From contig NZ_JYDE01000015.1 in the NCBI RefSeq assembly GCF_003263515.1, positions 124,001 through 188,000 of the forward strand: a DNA stretch of 64,000 nt, given 5' to 3'. A model generated the notes under the pieces. It saw nothing but the letters and a program-made list of their open reading frames with translations. It searched no databases and had not been told where the DNA came from. Every line of letters starts with the position of its first letter. Position 1 is the first letter of the stretch. Shown piece after piece: positions 21,854 through 30,471 of the stretch. Source of the stretch: Rahnella inusitata. Its GTDB lineage: Bacteria > Pseudomonadota > Gammaproteobacteria > Enterobacterales > Enterobacteriaceae. The position numbers and the translations under genes are program-made.

Positions 21854-22687
21854 ATGCTCAATAACAACGCTTTTGACTGTGCAGCAATTATCCGCCAGCG
21901 CGCACCGGGCTTTATTCCTCGGGCCGCGCTGATTTTAGGTTCCGGCCTCGGTACGCTGTGTGACGACATGGCCGACGCCATCGCCATTCCTTACAGCGAG
22001 CTGCCGGGTTTCCCGCAAAGCAGCGTCGTTGGCCACGCCGGTGAGCTGGTGCTGGGCACGCTGGAAGGCATTCCGGTGATGTGTATGAAAGGCCGCGGCC
22101 ACATGTACGAAGGCCACGGCATGTCCGTAATGACCAGCGCCGTGCGCACCTTTAAACTGCTTGGTTGTGAATTCCTGCTGGCGACCAACGCAGCCGGTTC
22201 GATGCGTAAAGAAGTGGCGCCGGGCCGCCTGGTTGCCCTCACCGACCACGTCAGCTTTATGCCGGAATCCCCGCTGGCGGGCCCGAACGATGACCGTTTC
22301 GGGCCGCGCTTCTTCAGCCTGGCCAACGCCTATGACAAAGACCTGCGCGCTAAACTCCACGCGGTAGCCAGCAAACTGGACATCGACGTTGCGGAAGGCG
22401 TATTCGCTGCCTACACCGGCCCGAACTTCGAAACACCGGCTGAAATCCGCATGATGCAGACTTTAGGTTGCGACGTGGTCGGGATGTCCATCGTGCCGGA
22501 AGTGATTTCTGCCCGCCATTGTGGCCTGAAAGTGCTGGCGATTTCTGCGATGACTAACTTCGCCGAGGGCCTTTCCGATACCCCGCTTTCCCACGAACAA
22601 ACCCTGAGCTGCGCCAAACTGGCCGTGGGCGATTTCACCCGACTGATCCGTGCGTTCTTCGCCGACCTGTCAGCGGCTGCAAAATAA
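21854..22687 (+). CDS. xapA: Purine nucleoside phosphorylase II (xanthosine phosphorylase)
   Basis: Trimeric-type purine nucleoside phosphorylase of the XapA/PNP-II group; it splits xanthosine, guanosine or inosine with phosphate into base and ribose 1-phosphate. With the ATG at 21854 (MLNNNAFD) it has 277 residues, the same as E. coli XapA; an upstream ATG at 21839 adds five residues. Motifs: AALILGSGLGTL phosphate loop, VVGHAGELVLG, MKGRGHMYEGH, TNAAGSM, DHVSFMPESPLAGPNDDRFG, YTGPNFETPAEIRMM and GMSIVPEVISARHCGLKVLAIS. It is followed within 10 bp by the second tsgA-like gene, an arrangement like xapA-xapB. Confidence 0.94.
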   Translation: MLNNNAFDCAAIIRQRAPGFIPRAALILGSGLGTLCDDMADAIAIPYSELPGFPQSSVVGHAGELVLGTLEGIPVMCMKGRGHMYEGHGMSVMTSAVRTFKLLGCEFLLATNAAGSMRKEVAPGRLVALTDHVSFMPESPLAGPNDDRFGPRFFSLANAYDKDLRAKLHAVASKLDIDVAEGVFAAYTGPNFETPAEIRMMQTLGCDVVGMSIVPEVISARHCGLKVLAISAMTNFAEGLSDTPLSHEQTLSCAKLAVGDFTRLIRAFFADLSAAAK

Positions 22688-22696
22688 GGAACCGTG

Positions 22697-23893
22697 ATGG
22701 AACAGACATTCAACCGCCAGCGGATCAATATGATCTCCTGGCTCAGTTACTTCTTTACCGGCGCGCTGGTTTCCACGCTCGGGATTGTCATCGGCCCTGT
22801 GTCACAGGCGTTTGGTAAAGATCCGGGCTTTATCGGTCAGATGTTCACACTGATGAATATTGGTCTGTTCCTGCCGATCATGGTCAGCGGCGTACTGATG
22901 CGAAAATTCAATCTGGGCAAACAGCTTATTACCGGCTCGGCGGTTTCCGTGCTGACCTGTATCACGCTGTTTCTGGTGCCGACCATCACCATGTTCGGCA
23001 TCGGCGTTTTCCTGATTGGTGCAGCCTCTGGGATCATGATGTCCATCGGCAGCTATCTGGTGGTGCGCATAAATGAAGATCCGAAAAAACGCTCGGCGAA
23101 CTTAATCCTCACCGATTTCTTCTTTGCGCTGGCAGGCGTGGTGTTATCCCTGTTGCTCGGCTATCTGTTCCAGCACGGCGCGAGCTGGCTGGCGATGTAC
23201 GGTGTGATGGCGGTGCTGAGTCTGATGATGATTGTGTTGTGCGTCGGGCAGAAATTCCCGTCGATACCGCAATCAGAAAACGCCACTTCGATGAAGAAAG
23301 ATGAGCAGCAGCGCTGGGGTATGTCCGTCTGGGTGCTGTGCTTCGCGCTGTTTGCCTTCCTGCTGGCTGAGCCGATTTTCACCATGTGGCTGCCAAGCTG
23401 GATGAAAGAACATTTCGGCATGGCCGCTGACAGTGCTGCGTTTTACATCACCACCTACTGGACGGTGAAATCCATCGGCCTGTTTGTAAATCAGTTTACG
23501 GTACGCTTCGTAAAACTGCGGACTTACCTGTTGATCTCCACGTTTGTCGGGCTGGCCTGTCTGGCGACTGCCGCCAACAGCGGGAATACGACACTTATCC
23601 TGATTTGCGCTGGCCTGTTCGGCTTCTGCAACTCTGGCCTGTTCTCCGGCATCATGAGCTACGGCAGCCTGCAGGTGAAAAACTCGCCGCCTACGCTCAC
23701 CTCCGCGCTGCTGACCATCGGCACGATCGGTACGCTGATTTTCTCTACCCTGTCGTCGCTGGTGTACAGCCAGTACGGTTTGTTCTGGGCGCTGAATACT
23801 GCGACTATCTCCTACGTCTTCCTGCTGGTGGCGCTGATTTTCGCCTCCGTCAACAGTAAGGCCGAAGCGCTTGAGCAACAACCGGCGCAATAA
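22697..23893 (+). CDS. TsgA-like MFS transporter, paralogue 2
   Basis: Second TsgA-like major facilitator, about 398 residues. Start at ATG 22697 with AAGGA six bases upstream. It repeats nearly every motif of the protein at 19538 (ISWLSYFFTGALVSTLGIVIGP, MSIGSYLVVRINEDPKKRSANLI, GFCNSGLFSGIMSYGSLQVKNSPP). Divergence is greatest in the central cytoplasmic loop and the C-terminus. It lies 9 bp after xapA, so the two are almost certainly cotranscribed. By analogy with xapB it may import the XapA substrate; this is inferred from position. A terminator follows. Confidence 0.87.
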   Translation: MEQTFNRQRINMISWLSYFFTGALVSTLGIVIGPVSQAFGKDPGFIGQMFTLMNIGLFLPIMVSGVLMRKFNLGKQLITGSAVSVLTCITLFLVPTITMFGIGVFLIGAASGIMMSIGSYLVVRINEDPKKRSANLILTDFFFALAGVVLSLLLGYLFQHGASWLAMYGVMAVLSLMMIVLCVGQKFPSIPQSENATSMKKDEQQRWGMSVWVLCFALFAFLLAEPIFTMWLPSWMKEHFGMAADSAAFYITTYWTVKSIGLFVNQFTVRFVKLRTYLLISTFVGLACLATAANSGNTTLILICAGLFGFCNSGLFSGIMSYGSLQVKNSPPTLTSALLTIGTIGTLIFSTLSSLVYSQYGLFWALNTATISYVFLLVALIFASVNSKAEALEQQPAQ

Positions 23894-23911
23894 GCACGGA
23901 CATTGGCGCAT

Positions 23912-23945
23912 AAAAAAGGGAAGACTCCACGGAGCCTTCCCTTTT
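23912..23945. terminator. Terminator after the xapA/tsgA-like operon
   Basis: Stem AAAAGGGAAG (23914-23923) and CTTCCCTTTT (23936-23945) with additional pairing ACTCC/GGAG inside and A/T tracts on both sides. It serves the operon and probably the convergent small HTH gene too. Confidence 0.85.
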
Positions 23946-23963
23946 CTTATTCTTACTGCCCGG

Positions 23964-24197
23964 TTACATCTGAGGGCAGCGCTGCAAACTGTTGAGCCAG
24001 GATGTCTGAGGCTGAGCAACCAGACGGCGGGCGCGTCCGTGGCGACGCAGGATCAAACCTTTATCCTGCATTTCACTGAGATCGCGGCGAATGGTTTCGA
24101 GACTCACATCCAGCGATTGTGCCAGTTCGCTAACCTGTAACACTTCATGCTGTTCAACCAGCTGAAGGATGGCCTGATGGCGATTTTTTTTAAGCAC
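23964..24197 (-). CDS. Stand-alone DeoR-type HTH protein
   Basis: A 77-residue protein that is almost only a DeoR N-terminal winged helix. MLKKNRHQAILQLVEQHEVL leads into the recognition helix region VSELAQSLDVSLETIRRDLSEMQDKGLILRRHGRARR. The sugar-phosphate effector domain (DeoRC) is absent, and only about 12 further residues follow before the stop. It starts at GTG (24197) with AGGA seven bases upstream; translation opens with a run of eight A bases. A perfect CRP-type palindrome sits about 28 bp upstream. It may be a small regulator of the adjacent nucleoside or transporter genes, or a remnant of a full DeoR gene; the clean ribosome site and terminator favour a working gene. Confidence 0.7.
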   Translation of the reverse strand: MLKKNRHQAILQLVEQHEVLQVSELAQSLDVSLETIRRDLSEMQDKGLILRRHGRARRLVAQPQTSWLNSLQRCPQM

Positions 24198-24224
24198 CGG
24201 TTATTCCTGTTTGTATGACAGTTG

Positions 24225-24240
24225 TGTGACGGATATCACA
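24225..24240 (-). promoter_or_regulatory. CRP-type site upstream of the small DeoR gene
   Basis: TGTGA-CGGATA-TCACA, a perfect match to the CRP core. It is 28 bp from the GTG start of the small HTH gene and 205 bp from moeA, so it more likely affects the former. Confidence 0.65.
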
Positions 24241-24338
24241 AATAACGGTAAACATGATACCTGCGTTACATTGTTAATTTTGGGATCGATCTCAATTTTT
24301 CGACAATCCCCGCGAAGTTTTTACGCCTACAGCGATTT

Positions 24339-24366
24339 TTGGTTCGTCCCGTTTCTCTGTCATACT
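24339..24366 (+). promoter_or_regulatory. Possible moeA promoter
   Basis: TTGGTT (24339-24344) and CATACT (24361-24366) with a 16-bp spacer, about 80 bp before moeA. Weak but the best candidate found in the 247-bp gap. Confidence 0.35.
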
Positions 24367-24444
24367 GTGCGCATGCTCTATTTTTCCGCCCGGCCTCCGG
24401 TGAAATCACCCGCGCCGCCGGGACGTAATCACTAAGGAATTTTC

Positions 24445-25686
24445 ATGGAATTCAATACAGCCGGTTTAATCTCACTTCAGGAAGCGCTGGATAAAATGCG
24501 CGGCCACATTCCGCCAAAAACCGCTCAGGATGCCGAATCCGTGGCGCTCGATACCGCCGCTGGACGCGTTACCGCCGCACCGGTGCTTTCGCCGGTATTC
24601 GTTCCGCCTTTTGATAATTCTGCGATGGACGGTTACGCCGTGCGTTGTGCCGATCTGCACGACGGCGCGGTACTGCCGGTTTCAGGCAAGGCCTTTGCCG
24701 GTGCGCCTTTCCACGGCGAATGGCCTGCCGGGACCTGCATCCGCATCATGACCGGCGCACCGGTGCCAGAAGGCGCGGACGCGGTTGTCATGCAGGAACA
24801 GGCGGAAGTCTCGGATGCAGGCGTGCGTTTCACGCATGCGGTCACGTCAGGCCAGAACATCCGCCTGACCGGTGACGACATCAAACAAGGCGACAGCGTA
24901 TTGTCGCAGGGCGTGCGTCTGGGCGCGGCAGAGCTGCCGCTGCTGGCTTCGCTGGGTGTGACCGAGGTTCAGGTGTGGAAAACGTTGAAAGTCGCCGTGT
25001 TTTCGACCGGCGACGAACTGCAACCGGTAGGAACGCCGTTGCAGGAAGGTCAGATTTACGACACCAACCGTTTTGCAGTGCGCCTGATGCTGGAACAGCT
25101 GGGCTGCACAGTGCTTGATCTGGGCATCATTCGCGACGATCCGCAGGCGCTGCGCAAAGCCTTTGAAGAAGCCAACGCGTTTGCCGATCTGGTGATTTCC
25201 AGCGGAGGCGTCTCCGTCGGCGAAGCCGATTACACCAAACAAATGCTCGATGAGCTGGGCGAGATCGGATTCTGGAAACTGGCAATGAAACCGGGCAAAC
25301 CGTTCGCCTTTGGTAAGCTGAAAAACAGCTGGTTCTGCGGCCTGCCGGGCAATCCGGTCTCTGCGGCGCTGACGTTCTATCAGCTGGTGCAGCCGTTTAT
25401 CGCCCAACTGGCTGGCCACACCGCGTGGCAGTTCCCGCCGCGTTTGCAGGCTGTCGCTGTCACGCCACTGAAAAAATCGGCGGGACGTCTCGATTTCCAG
25501 CGCGGCATTTACAGCACCAACGCACAAGGCCAGCTGGAAGTGCGCACCACTGGGCATCAGGGTTCGCATGTCTTCAGCTCCTTCAGTCAGGCCAATTGCT
25601 TTATCGTGCTTGAGCGTGATCGCGATAATGTCGCCGCCGGTGAAATCGTCGAAATCGAACCCTTCAACGCCCTGCTGCGGAGCTGA
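24445..25686 (+). CDS. moeA: Molybdopterin molybdotransferase MoeA
   Basis: Inserts molybdate into adenylated molybdopterin in molybdenum-cofactor synthesis (cytosol). It has 413 residues (E. coli 411). Motifs: [14 protein letters not shown] near residue 55, [67 protein letters not shown] and GLPGNPVSA, spread over the MoeA N, MoCF and C-terminal domains. The start ATG has AAGGA upstream. Only 2 bp separate its stop from moeB, so the two form an operon, as in E. coli. In E. coli this pair adjoins iaaA-gsi; here the tsgA/xapA locus lies between. Confidence 0.97.
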   Translation: MEFNTAGLISLQEALDKMRGHIPPKTAQDAESVALDTAAGRVTAAPVLSPVFVPPFDNSAMDGYAVRCADLHDGAVLPVSGKAFAGAPFHGEWPAGTCIRIMTGAPVPEGADAVVMQEQAEVSDAGVRFTHAVTSGQNIRLTGDDIKQGDSVLSQGVRLGAAELPLLASLGVTEVQVWKTLKVAVFSTGDELQPVGTPLQEGQIYDTNRFAVRLMLEQLGCTVLDLGIIRDDPQALRKAFEEANAFADLVISSGGVSVGEADYTKQMLDELGEIGFWKLAMKPGKPFAFGKLKNSWFCGLPGNPVSAALTFYQLVQPFIAQLAGHTAWQFPPRLQAVAVTPLKKSAGRLDFQRGIYSTNAQGQLEVRTTGHQGSHVFSSFSQANCFIVLERDRDNVAAGEIVEIEPFNALLRS

Positions 25687-25688
25687 AT

Positions 25689-26450
25689 ATGACGACGCTG
25701 CCGGAACTGACGGACGCCGAAACCTTGCGTTACAACCGCCAGATCGTCCTGAAAGGGTTTGATTTTGATGGTCAGGAACTGCTGAAAGCCAGCCATGCGC
25801 TGATTGTCGGGCTGGGCGGATTAGGCTGCGCGGCGGCGCAATATCTGGCCGCCGCCGGTACCGGCACGCTGACGCTGCTGGATTTCGACACCGTCTCGCT
25901 TTCCAATCTGCAACGCCAGACGCTGCACACTGATGCGCGGATCGGCATGTCGAAAGTGGAATCTGCTGCGATAGCGCTGGCGGCAATCAATCCGCATATC
26001 CGGCTGAATCAGGTGAACGCGCAGGCGGATGACGCATTGCTCAGCGACCTGATCGCCGCCTGTGATGTGGTGGTCGATTGTACCGACAACGTCACGACGC
26101 GAAATCAGCTAAACAGTGAATGTTTTGCGCAAAAAAAACCGCTGGTTTCCGGCGCGGCTATCCGCATGGAGGGGCAGCTCAGCGTCTTCACCTACCAGCC
26201 GCAGGAGCCCTGCTATCGCTGCCTGAGCCGGTTGTTCGGGGAAAATGCGCTGACCTGCGTCGAGGCAGGCGTCATGGCACCTTTGGTCGGCACCATCGGC
26301 AGCTTGCAGGCGATGGAAACCATCAAGCTGCTGACAAAATTCGGAGACACTCCTCGCGGAAAACTGCTGATGTTTGATGGCATGACGATGCAATTTCGCG
26401 AGATGAAACTGATGAAAGATCCGCATTGCGAGGTGTGCGGTAGTCATTAA
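25689..26450 (+). CDS. moeB: Molybdopterin-synthase adenylyltransferase MoeB
   Basis: E1-like enzyme that adenylates the C-terminal glycine of MoaD so that it can take up sulfur for molybdopterin. Length is 253 residues (E. coli 249). The ATP loop reads LIVGLGGLGCAAAQYLAAAG, followed by LLDFDTVSLSNLQRQTL, DCTDNVTTRNQLNSECF and the zinc ligands CYRC and C-terminal CEVC. It overlaps nothing but follows moeA by 2 bp. The terminator after it is shared with ybiT. Confidence 0.97.
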   Translation: MTTLPELTDAETLRYNRQIVLKGFDFDGQELLKASHALIVGLGGLGCAAAQYLAAAGTGTLTLLDFDTVSLSNLQRQTLHTDARIGMSKVESAAIALAAINPHIRLNQVNAQADDALLSDLIAACDVVVDCTDNVTTRNQLNSECFAQKKPLVSGAAIRMEGQLSVFTYQPQEPCYRCLSRLFGENALTCVEAGVMAPLVGTIGSLQAMETIKLLTKFGDTPRGKLLMFDGMTMQFREMKLMKDPHCEVCGSH

Positions 26451-26470
26451 TCCGCTGATTTTAGGTATAA

Positions 26471-26499
26471 AAAAAGTCCGCTAATTTCGCGGACTTTTT
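26471..26499. terminator. Bidirectional terminator between moeB and ybiT
   Basis: Perfect 11-bp stem AAAAAGTCCGC/GCGGACTTTTT (26471-26481, 26489-26499) between convergent genes. Confidence 0.9.
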
Positions 26500-26516
26500 A
26501 TTGGCATCAGCACTGA

Positions 26517-28112
26517 TTAACTATTAATGCCCTGACTACGTAAATAATCTTCGTAGTTGCCGGAGAAGTCGATAACGCGGGTCGGCGTCATTTCCAGGAT
26601 ACGGGTCGCCAGTGAGCTCACGAATTCACGGTCGTGGGAAACGAAGATCAGCGTGCCTTCATACATTTCCAGTGCCATGTTCAGTGACTCGATGGATTCC
26701 ATATCAAGGTGGTTAGTTGGTTCATCCATAATCAGGATGTTTGGACGCTGCATCATCAGTTTCCCGAATAACATACGACCTTTCTCACCACCGGAAAGCA
26801 CTTTCACTTTCTTCTTGATATCGTCCTGACCGAAGAGCAGACGACCCAGAACACCGCGTACGGCCTGTTCATCATCTTTCTCGGATTTCCACTGGCTCAT
26901 CCAGTCGAATACGTTCATGGAGTCATCGAATTCATATTCGTGATCCTGCGCGTAATAACCGATTTTAGAGTTTTCGGACCATTTCACTGAACCGGTTTCC
27001 GGCTCATGCTCACCGACCAGCGTTTTCAGCAGGGTCGATTTACCGATACCGTTCGCGCCCAGAATCGCGACTTTCTCGCCAACTTCCAGCATCAGGCCAA
27101 GGTTTTTAAACAGCGGACCGTTATCGAAACCTTTGGTGATTTTTTCCACTTCCAATGCATTACGGAACAATTTCTTGTCCTGCTCGAAACGCATGTAAGG
27201 GTTCTGACGGCTTGACGCTTTGATTTCGTCGAGCTGAATTTTATCAATCTGACGGGCACGTGACGTCGCCTGTTTAGATTTTGAGGCGTTGGCGCTGAAG
27301 CGGCTAACGAAGGATTGCAGTTCAGCAATCTGCGCTTTCTTCTTGGCGTTGTTGGCGCTCAGAAGTTCACGGGCCTGCGTTGCCGCGGTCATGTATTCAT
27401 CGTAGTTACCTGGATACACGCGCAGTTCGCCGTAGTCCAGATCCGCCATGTGCGTACAAACCATGTTCAGGAAGTGACGGTCATGCGAAATGATGATCAT
27501 GGTGCTGTTACGTTCGTTCAGCACCTGCTCCAGCCAGCGAATGGTATCGATGTCCAGGTTGTTCGTTGGTTCGTCGAGCAGCAGAATTTCCGGGTCAGAG
27601 AACAATGCCTGCGCCAGCAATACGCGCAGTTTAAAGCCCGGCGCGATTTCGCTCATCAGGCCGTAATGTTGTTCTACCGGAATGCCGACGCCGAGCAGCA
27701 GCTCGCCCGCGCGGGATTCAGCGCTGTAGCCGTCCATCTCACCGTATTCGACTTCCAGATCGGCCACTTTATAGCCGTCGGCTTCGCTCATTTCCGCCAT
27801 CGCGTAAATGCGGTCGCGCTCTTCTTTCACGGCCCACAGTTCGTTGTGGCCCATGATCACGGTGTCCAGCACGGTGAACTCTTCGAAGGCGAACTGATCC
27901 TGACGTAATTTACCCAGACGCTCGTTCGGGTCGAGTACGACGTTACCCGCTGAAGGCACTAAGTCGCCACCGAGGATCTTCATGAAAGTGGATTTGCCAC
28001 AACCGTTCGCGCCAATCAGGCCATAACGGTTACCGCCGCCAAATTTCACGTTAATGTTTTCAAATAACGGCTTGCTGCCGAATTGCATGGTGATGTTGTA
28101 AGTACTTAGCAC
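26517..28112 (-). CDS. ybiT: ABC-F ribosome-associated ATPase YbiT
   Basis: ABC-F protein; family members act on ribosomes and lack membrane domains. It has 531 residues (E. coli YbiT 530). Domain 1: Walker [11 protein letters not shown] (about residues 34-43), atypical signature [14 protein letters not shown] in place of LSGG, and Walker [15 protein letters not shown] charged linker with [16 protein letters not shown] follows. Domain 2: [26 protein letters not shown] and [12 protein letters not shown]. The weak first signature is also found in other YbiT proteins. It is transcribed towards moeB. Confidence 0.95.
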   Translation of the reverse strand: MLSTYNITMQFGSKPLFENINVKFGGGNRYGLIGANGCGKSTFMKILGGDLVPSAGNVVLDPNERLGKLRQDQFAFEEFTVLDTVIMGHNELWAVKEERDRIYAMAEMSEADGYKVADLEVEYGEMDGYSAESRAGELLLGVGIPVEQHYGLMSEIAPGFKLRVLLAQALFSDPEILLLDEPTNNLDIDTIRWLEQVLNERNSTMIIISHDRHFLNMVCTHMADLDYGELRVYPGNYDEYMTAATQARELLSANNAKKKAQIAELQSFVSRFSANASKSKQATSRARQIDKIQLDEIKASSRQNPYMRFEQDKKLFRNALEVEKITKGFDNGPLFKNLGLMLEVGEKVAILGANGIGKSTLLKTLVGEHEPETGSVKWSENSKIGYYAQDHEYEFDDSMNVFDWMSQWKSEKDDEQAVRGVLGRLLFGQDDIKKKVKVLSGGEKGRMLFGKLMMQRPNILIMDEPTNHLDMESIESLNMALEMYEGTLIFVSHDREFVSSLATRILEMTPTRVIDFSGNYEDYLRSQGINS

Positions 28113-28257
28113 AACGCTCGCTCTTAATTGGGAAATGTGATTTGGCGCGCATTATGCCACAACGGCGCGACGGGATCGCCTCTCGTTGTGTACAAATTTC
28201 ACTCGATAGTAAAAAAATTCGTCATGCGCGGGAAAATGTCAGAAGAATAAACATAAA

Positions 28258-28285
28258 AAAACCCGGCCTCAGCCGGGTTTTCCAA
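28258..28285 (-). terminator. Terminator of tsx
   Basis: Stem AAACCCGGC/GCCGGGTTT (28259-28267, 28272-28280) with a 4-nt loop; on the minus strand it runs into a tract of T residues (A run 28255-28261 on the plus strand). Confidence 0.88.
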
Positions 28286-28299
28286 TACAACTTCGGATA

Positions 28300-29187
28300 T
28301 CAGAAGCTGTAACCGATCACGCCGTAGTAACCCCAGCCGGTAGATTTCACATCGAAATTACCGTTACCAAAGTTCAGCTCAGCGCCGTCAGCCCACTGGC
28401 CGCCGTTGTGGAAGTAACGCGCCACGAACGAGTAATGCCAGTGTGTGTAATTCAGCGAGAGGATATGGCTGGAGGCGATAGAGTTGTTAGAACGGGCTTT
28501 TTTGCCGTTCAGGTCACGGAAATCGTCGTCGCCCAGTGAAGAGCCCCAGTCAAAGTTGGTGAACCCAATGTAGCTCAGGTTGCCGCCCCACATTTCAGTC
28601 AACGGAACGAAATATTTCACTTTGAAACGGTATCCGTCCCAGCTGTTTTCGTTGGCCGCGCTGTAGTTTTCCCACTGGTATTTCGCATACACGTTCAGAG
28701 ACAGGCTCATAGGCAAACCGGTGTCGATATCGGTGCCCAGACCCATGTACCAGGTGTTCTGACGGTTATCGCTGTCCGGGCCCATATCGTAGATATAGTT
28801 GTTGGCGAAGTACCATTCTTTGAACGGACCAAAGCTCAGATCAGTGCCGGTCAGCTTATCAATAGAGAAGCGAGGTTCGATCTCCATAAACAACGGTGAA
28901 CCGTTTTTATCCCAGATACCGGTATCGTTGCCGTTACCCGCACCGAAGGTTTTAGGGATATCGATGTAGCCGTAGAAATCAAACCAGTCTTTGTGCGCAA
29001 ACGCTTCATATTCGAGATAAACGTCGTTACGAATTGTCGGTCCGAAACGGGTATCGGCGCTACCTACAACGTTTACACTCTGGTGCCACCAGTCGGAAAC
29101 AAATTCGCCCTTGCTATCATCAGCGAGCACGGTCGCGCTGTAGGACAAAGCCATCAAAGCGCCTGCTGCAATAATTTTATTTTTCAT
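28300..29187 (-). CDS. tsx: Nucleoside-specific outer-membrane channel Tsx
   Basis: Outer-membrane beta-barrel that admits nucleosides (and serves as a phage and colicin receptor in E. coli). From the ATG at 29187 the protein has 295 residues (E. coli 294). The signal peptide [22 protein letters not shown] is cut before DDSKGEF. The mature part has the family runs [37 protein letters not shown] and ends in an aromatic IGYSF. A longer frame to 29241 lacks family support. Its neighbourhood (xapA and e(P4) within 20 kb) hints at nucleoside salvage, but it has its own promoter. Confidence 0.97.
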   Translation of the reverse strand: MKNKIIAAGALMALSYSATVLADDSKGEFVSDWWHQSVNVVGSADTRFGPTIRNDVYLEYEAFAHKDWFDFYGYIDIPKTFGAGNGNDTGIWDKNGSPLFMEIEPRFSIDKLTGTDLSFGPFKEWYFANNYIYDMGPDSDNRQNTWYMGLGTDIDTGLPMSLSLNVYAKYQWENYSAANENSWDGYRFKVKYFVPLTEMWGGNLSYIGFTNFDWGSSLGDDDFRDLNGKKARSNNSIASSHILSLNYTHWHYSFVARYFHNGGQWADGAELNFGNGNFDVKSTGWGYYGVIGYSF

Positions 29188-29344
29188 ATTTTTACCAGAA
29201 GCGGGGGAGGAACAACGCCTTGCCACTTTCAGACGTTGCATATATCAAACCCTAAAACTGTGATCCGCAACCGATTGCTGCATATAGTTCAAAGAACATG
29301 CAATTACCAGCGACTTCCTACAAGAGTTAACTTTTCTTAGCTAA

Positions 29345-29415
29345 TAAATAGATTTGGTCAAGGTTTGTCAATTTGTGTTTCATTCTGATACATCCTCAAT
29401 GTGACATCGATCACA
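29345..29415 (-). promoter_or_regulatory. tsx promoter region with CRP site
   Basis: A perfect CRP core TGTGA-CATCGA-TCACA (29400-29415) lies upstream of a consensus -35 TTGACA (29366-29371, minus strand). The A/T-rich block 29342-29350 supplies possible -10 elements with 15-18 bp spacing. CRP control agrees with tsx regulation known in E. coli; the CytR and DeoR sites known there were not located. The 347 bp between tsx and the antitoxin gene contain this promoter and the antitoxin promoter, nothing else recognised. Confidence 0.65.
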
Positions 29416-29491
29416 TATATGTTTCAGAACGATTTCATTCACCCGACAGAGAGTGAAAAAAACACCTGTGTGATTATTCATCAATCGTTAT

Positions 29492-29514
29492 TTGTCATGC
29501 TATAATCATGACAA
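29492..29514 (+). promoter_or_regulatory. Autoregulatory operator and promoter of the RES/Xre pair
   Basis: Perfect 8-bp inverted repeat TTGTCATG (29492-29499) and CATGACAA (29507-29514) whose 7-bp spacer holds a consensus -10 TATAAT (29501-29506). A dimer bound here would cover the promoter, as expected for toxin-antitoxin autoregulation. The -35 region is weak. Confidence 0.7.
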
Positions 29515-29534
29515 TTAACGGTGCGGAGGCACAC

Positions 29535-29999
29535 ATGATGAACACGAAATTTTCCGGGCTGTCTTCCAGCCCTTTGCAACAACCTGCAACGCCGCTTTGG
29601 CAGTCTGCGGGGCTTCCCGCAAGCAGCGGCATCAGTTTGATAAATGCCATACAAAAGGGATTTCCGGTTGATAGTATCAGTCGTCTTAACGATGAGCTGG
29701 GATGGCCGAAGATGGTATTACTGGAAGTCATGGGCATTAACGAGCGCAATTTTGCGCGGCGAAAAGCAGGGAACGGGTTACTGAAAAGCGATGAGAGTGA
29801 ACGCGTCGCGCGTCTGGTTCGCACCATTGATGCAGCCACAGATTTATTTGAAGGCGACCGTATGGCGGCGCTGGAATGGATAACCCGCCCTGCTCCGGCG
29901 CTGGCAGGCTCACGTCCGCTGGAACTGCTTTCGTCAGAAGCGGGAGCCGTGGAGGTCAACCGGCTGATCGGACGTCTTGAATACGGGGTATTTAGTTGA
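29535..29999 (+). CDS. Xre/MbcA-ParS-type antitoxin (DUF2384)
   Basis: Antitoxin partner of the RES toxin that follows. From the ATG at 29535 (GGAGG five bases upstream; a second ATG is the next codon) it has 154 residues. The N-terminal part is poorly conserved. The central part SLINAIQKGFPVDSISRLNDELGWPKMVLLEVMGINERNFARRK is the HTH region. The end, LFEGDRMAALEWITRPAPALAGSRPLELLSSEAGAVEVNRLIGRLEYGVFS, is the MbcA/ParS toxin-binding domain, with the frequent LxxPxxAL and P-L-L motifs. The operator overlapping its promoter fits repression by this protein. It overlaps the toxin gene by 4 bp. Confidence 0.9.
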   Translation: MMNTKFSGLSSSPLQQPATPLWQSAGLPASSGISLINAIQKGFPVDSISRLNDELGWPKMVLLEVMGINERNFARRKAGNGLLKSDESERVARLVRTIDAATDLFEGDRMAALEWITRPAPALAGSRPLELLSSEAGAVEVNRLIGRLEYGVFS

Positions 30000-30454
30000 A
30001 GCTGTTCCGTATCACCAAGACAAAACATCTGGGCACCGCGTGGTCGGGCACCGGCGCTCAGATTTATGGTGGCCGATGGAATCCGCCCGGCAGACCGGTG
30101 GTTTATCTGGCCGGTAGCCAGTCACTGGCGATTCTGGAAATGCTGGTGCACATCCACTCCAGTATGCTGATGCAATCCTACACGCTGCTCAGCATCGAAG
30201 TGCCGGACGATTTGCTCGATACGCTGGAGGTCTCAGAACTGGCGGCAGACTGGCGCAGCCCTTCTCCGCCAGACAGTACGCAGCGTCAGGGAGAGGTCTG
30301 GCTGGTGGAGGGTGACTATGTCGGGCTGAAAGTGCCGTCTGTTATCGTGCCATCGGAGTACAACGTTTTACTCAATCCGCAGCATCCGGCGTTTGGGGAT
30401 TTACTGGCCTCGGTAGAACGCGAGCCGATGATATTTGACCCGCGTCTGCAATAA
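29996..30454 (+). CDS. RES-domain toxin
   Basis: RES-family toxin of 152 residues. Characterised relatives degrade NAD+ and stop growth until the antitoxin binds. The three residues that name the family are visible: Arg27 in YGGRWNPPGRPVVY, Glu48 in AILEML and Ser120 in VPSEYNVLLNPQHP, so the toxin looks catalytically intact. It starts at a TTG that overlaps the antitoxin stop (TTGA), which would tie toxin translation to the antitoxin. Both genes lie between tsx and transporter genes with no mobile element nearby. Confidence 0.93.
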   Translation: MKLFRITKTKHLGTAWSGTGAQIYGGRWNPPGRPVVYLAGSQSLAILEMLVHIHSSMLMQSYTLLSIEVPDDLLDTLEVSELAADWRSPSPPDSTQRQGEVWLVEGDYVGLKVPSVIVPSEYNVLLNPQHPAFGDLLASVEREPMIFDPRLQ

Positions 30455-30471
30455 ACGCGGGTCATGAGGGA

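Noticed and set aside
24847-25986. 379-codon minus-strand frame opposite moeA/moeB
   Set aside because: It spans the junction of two conserved genes and shows no protein features.
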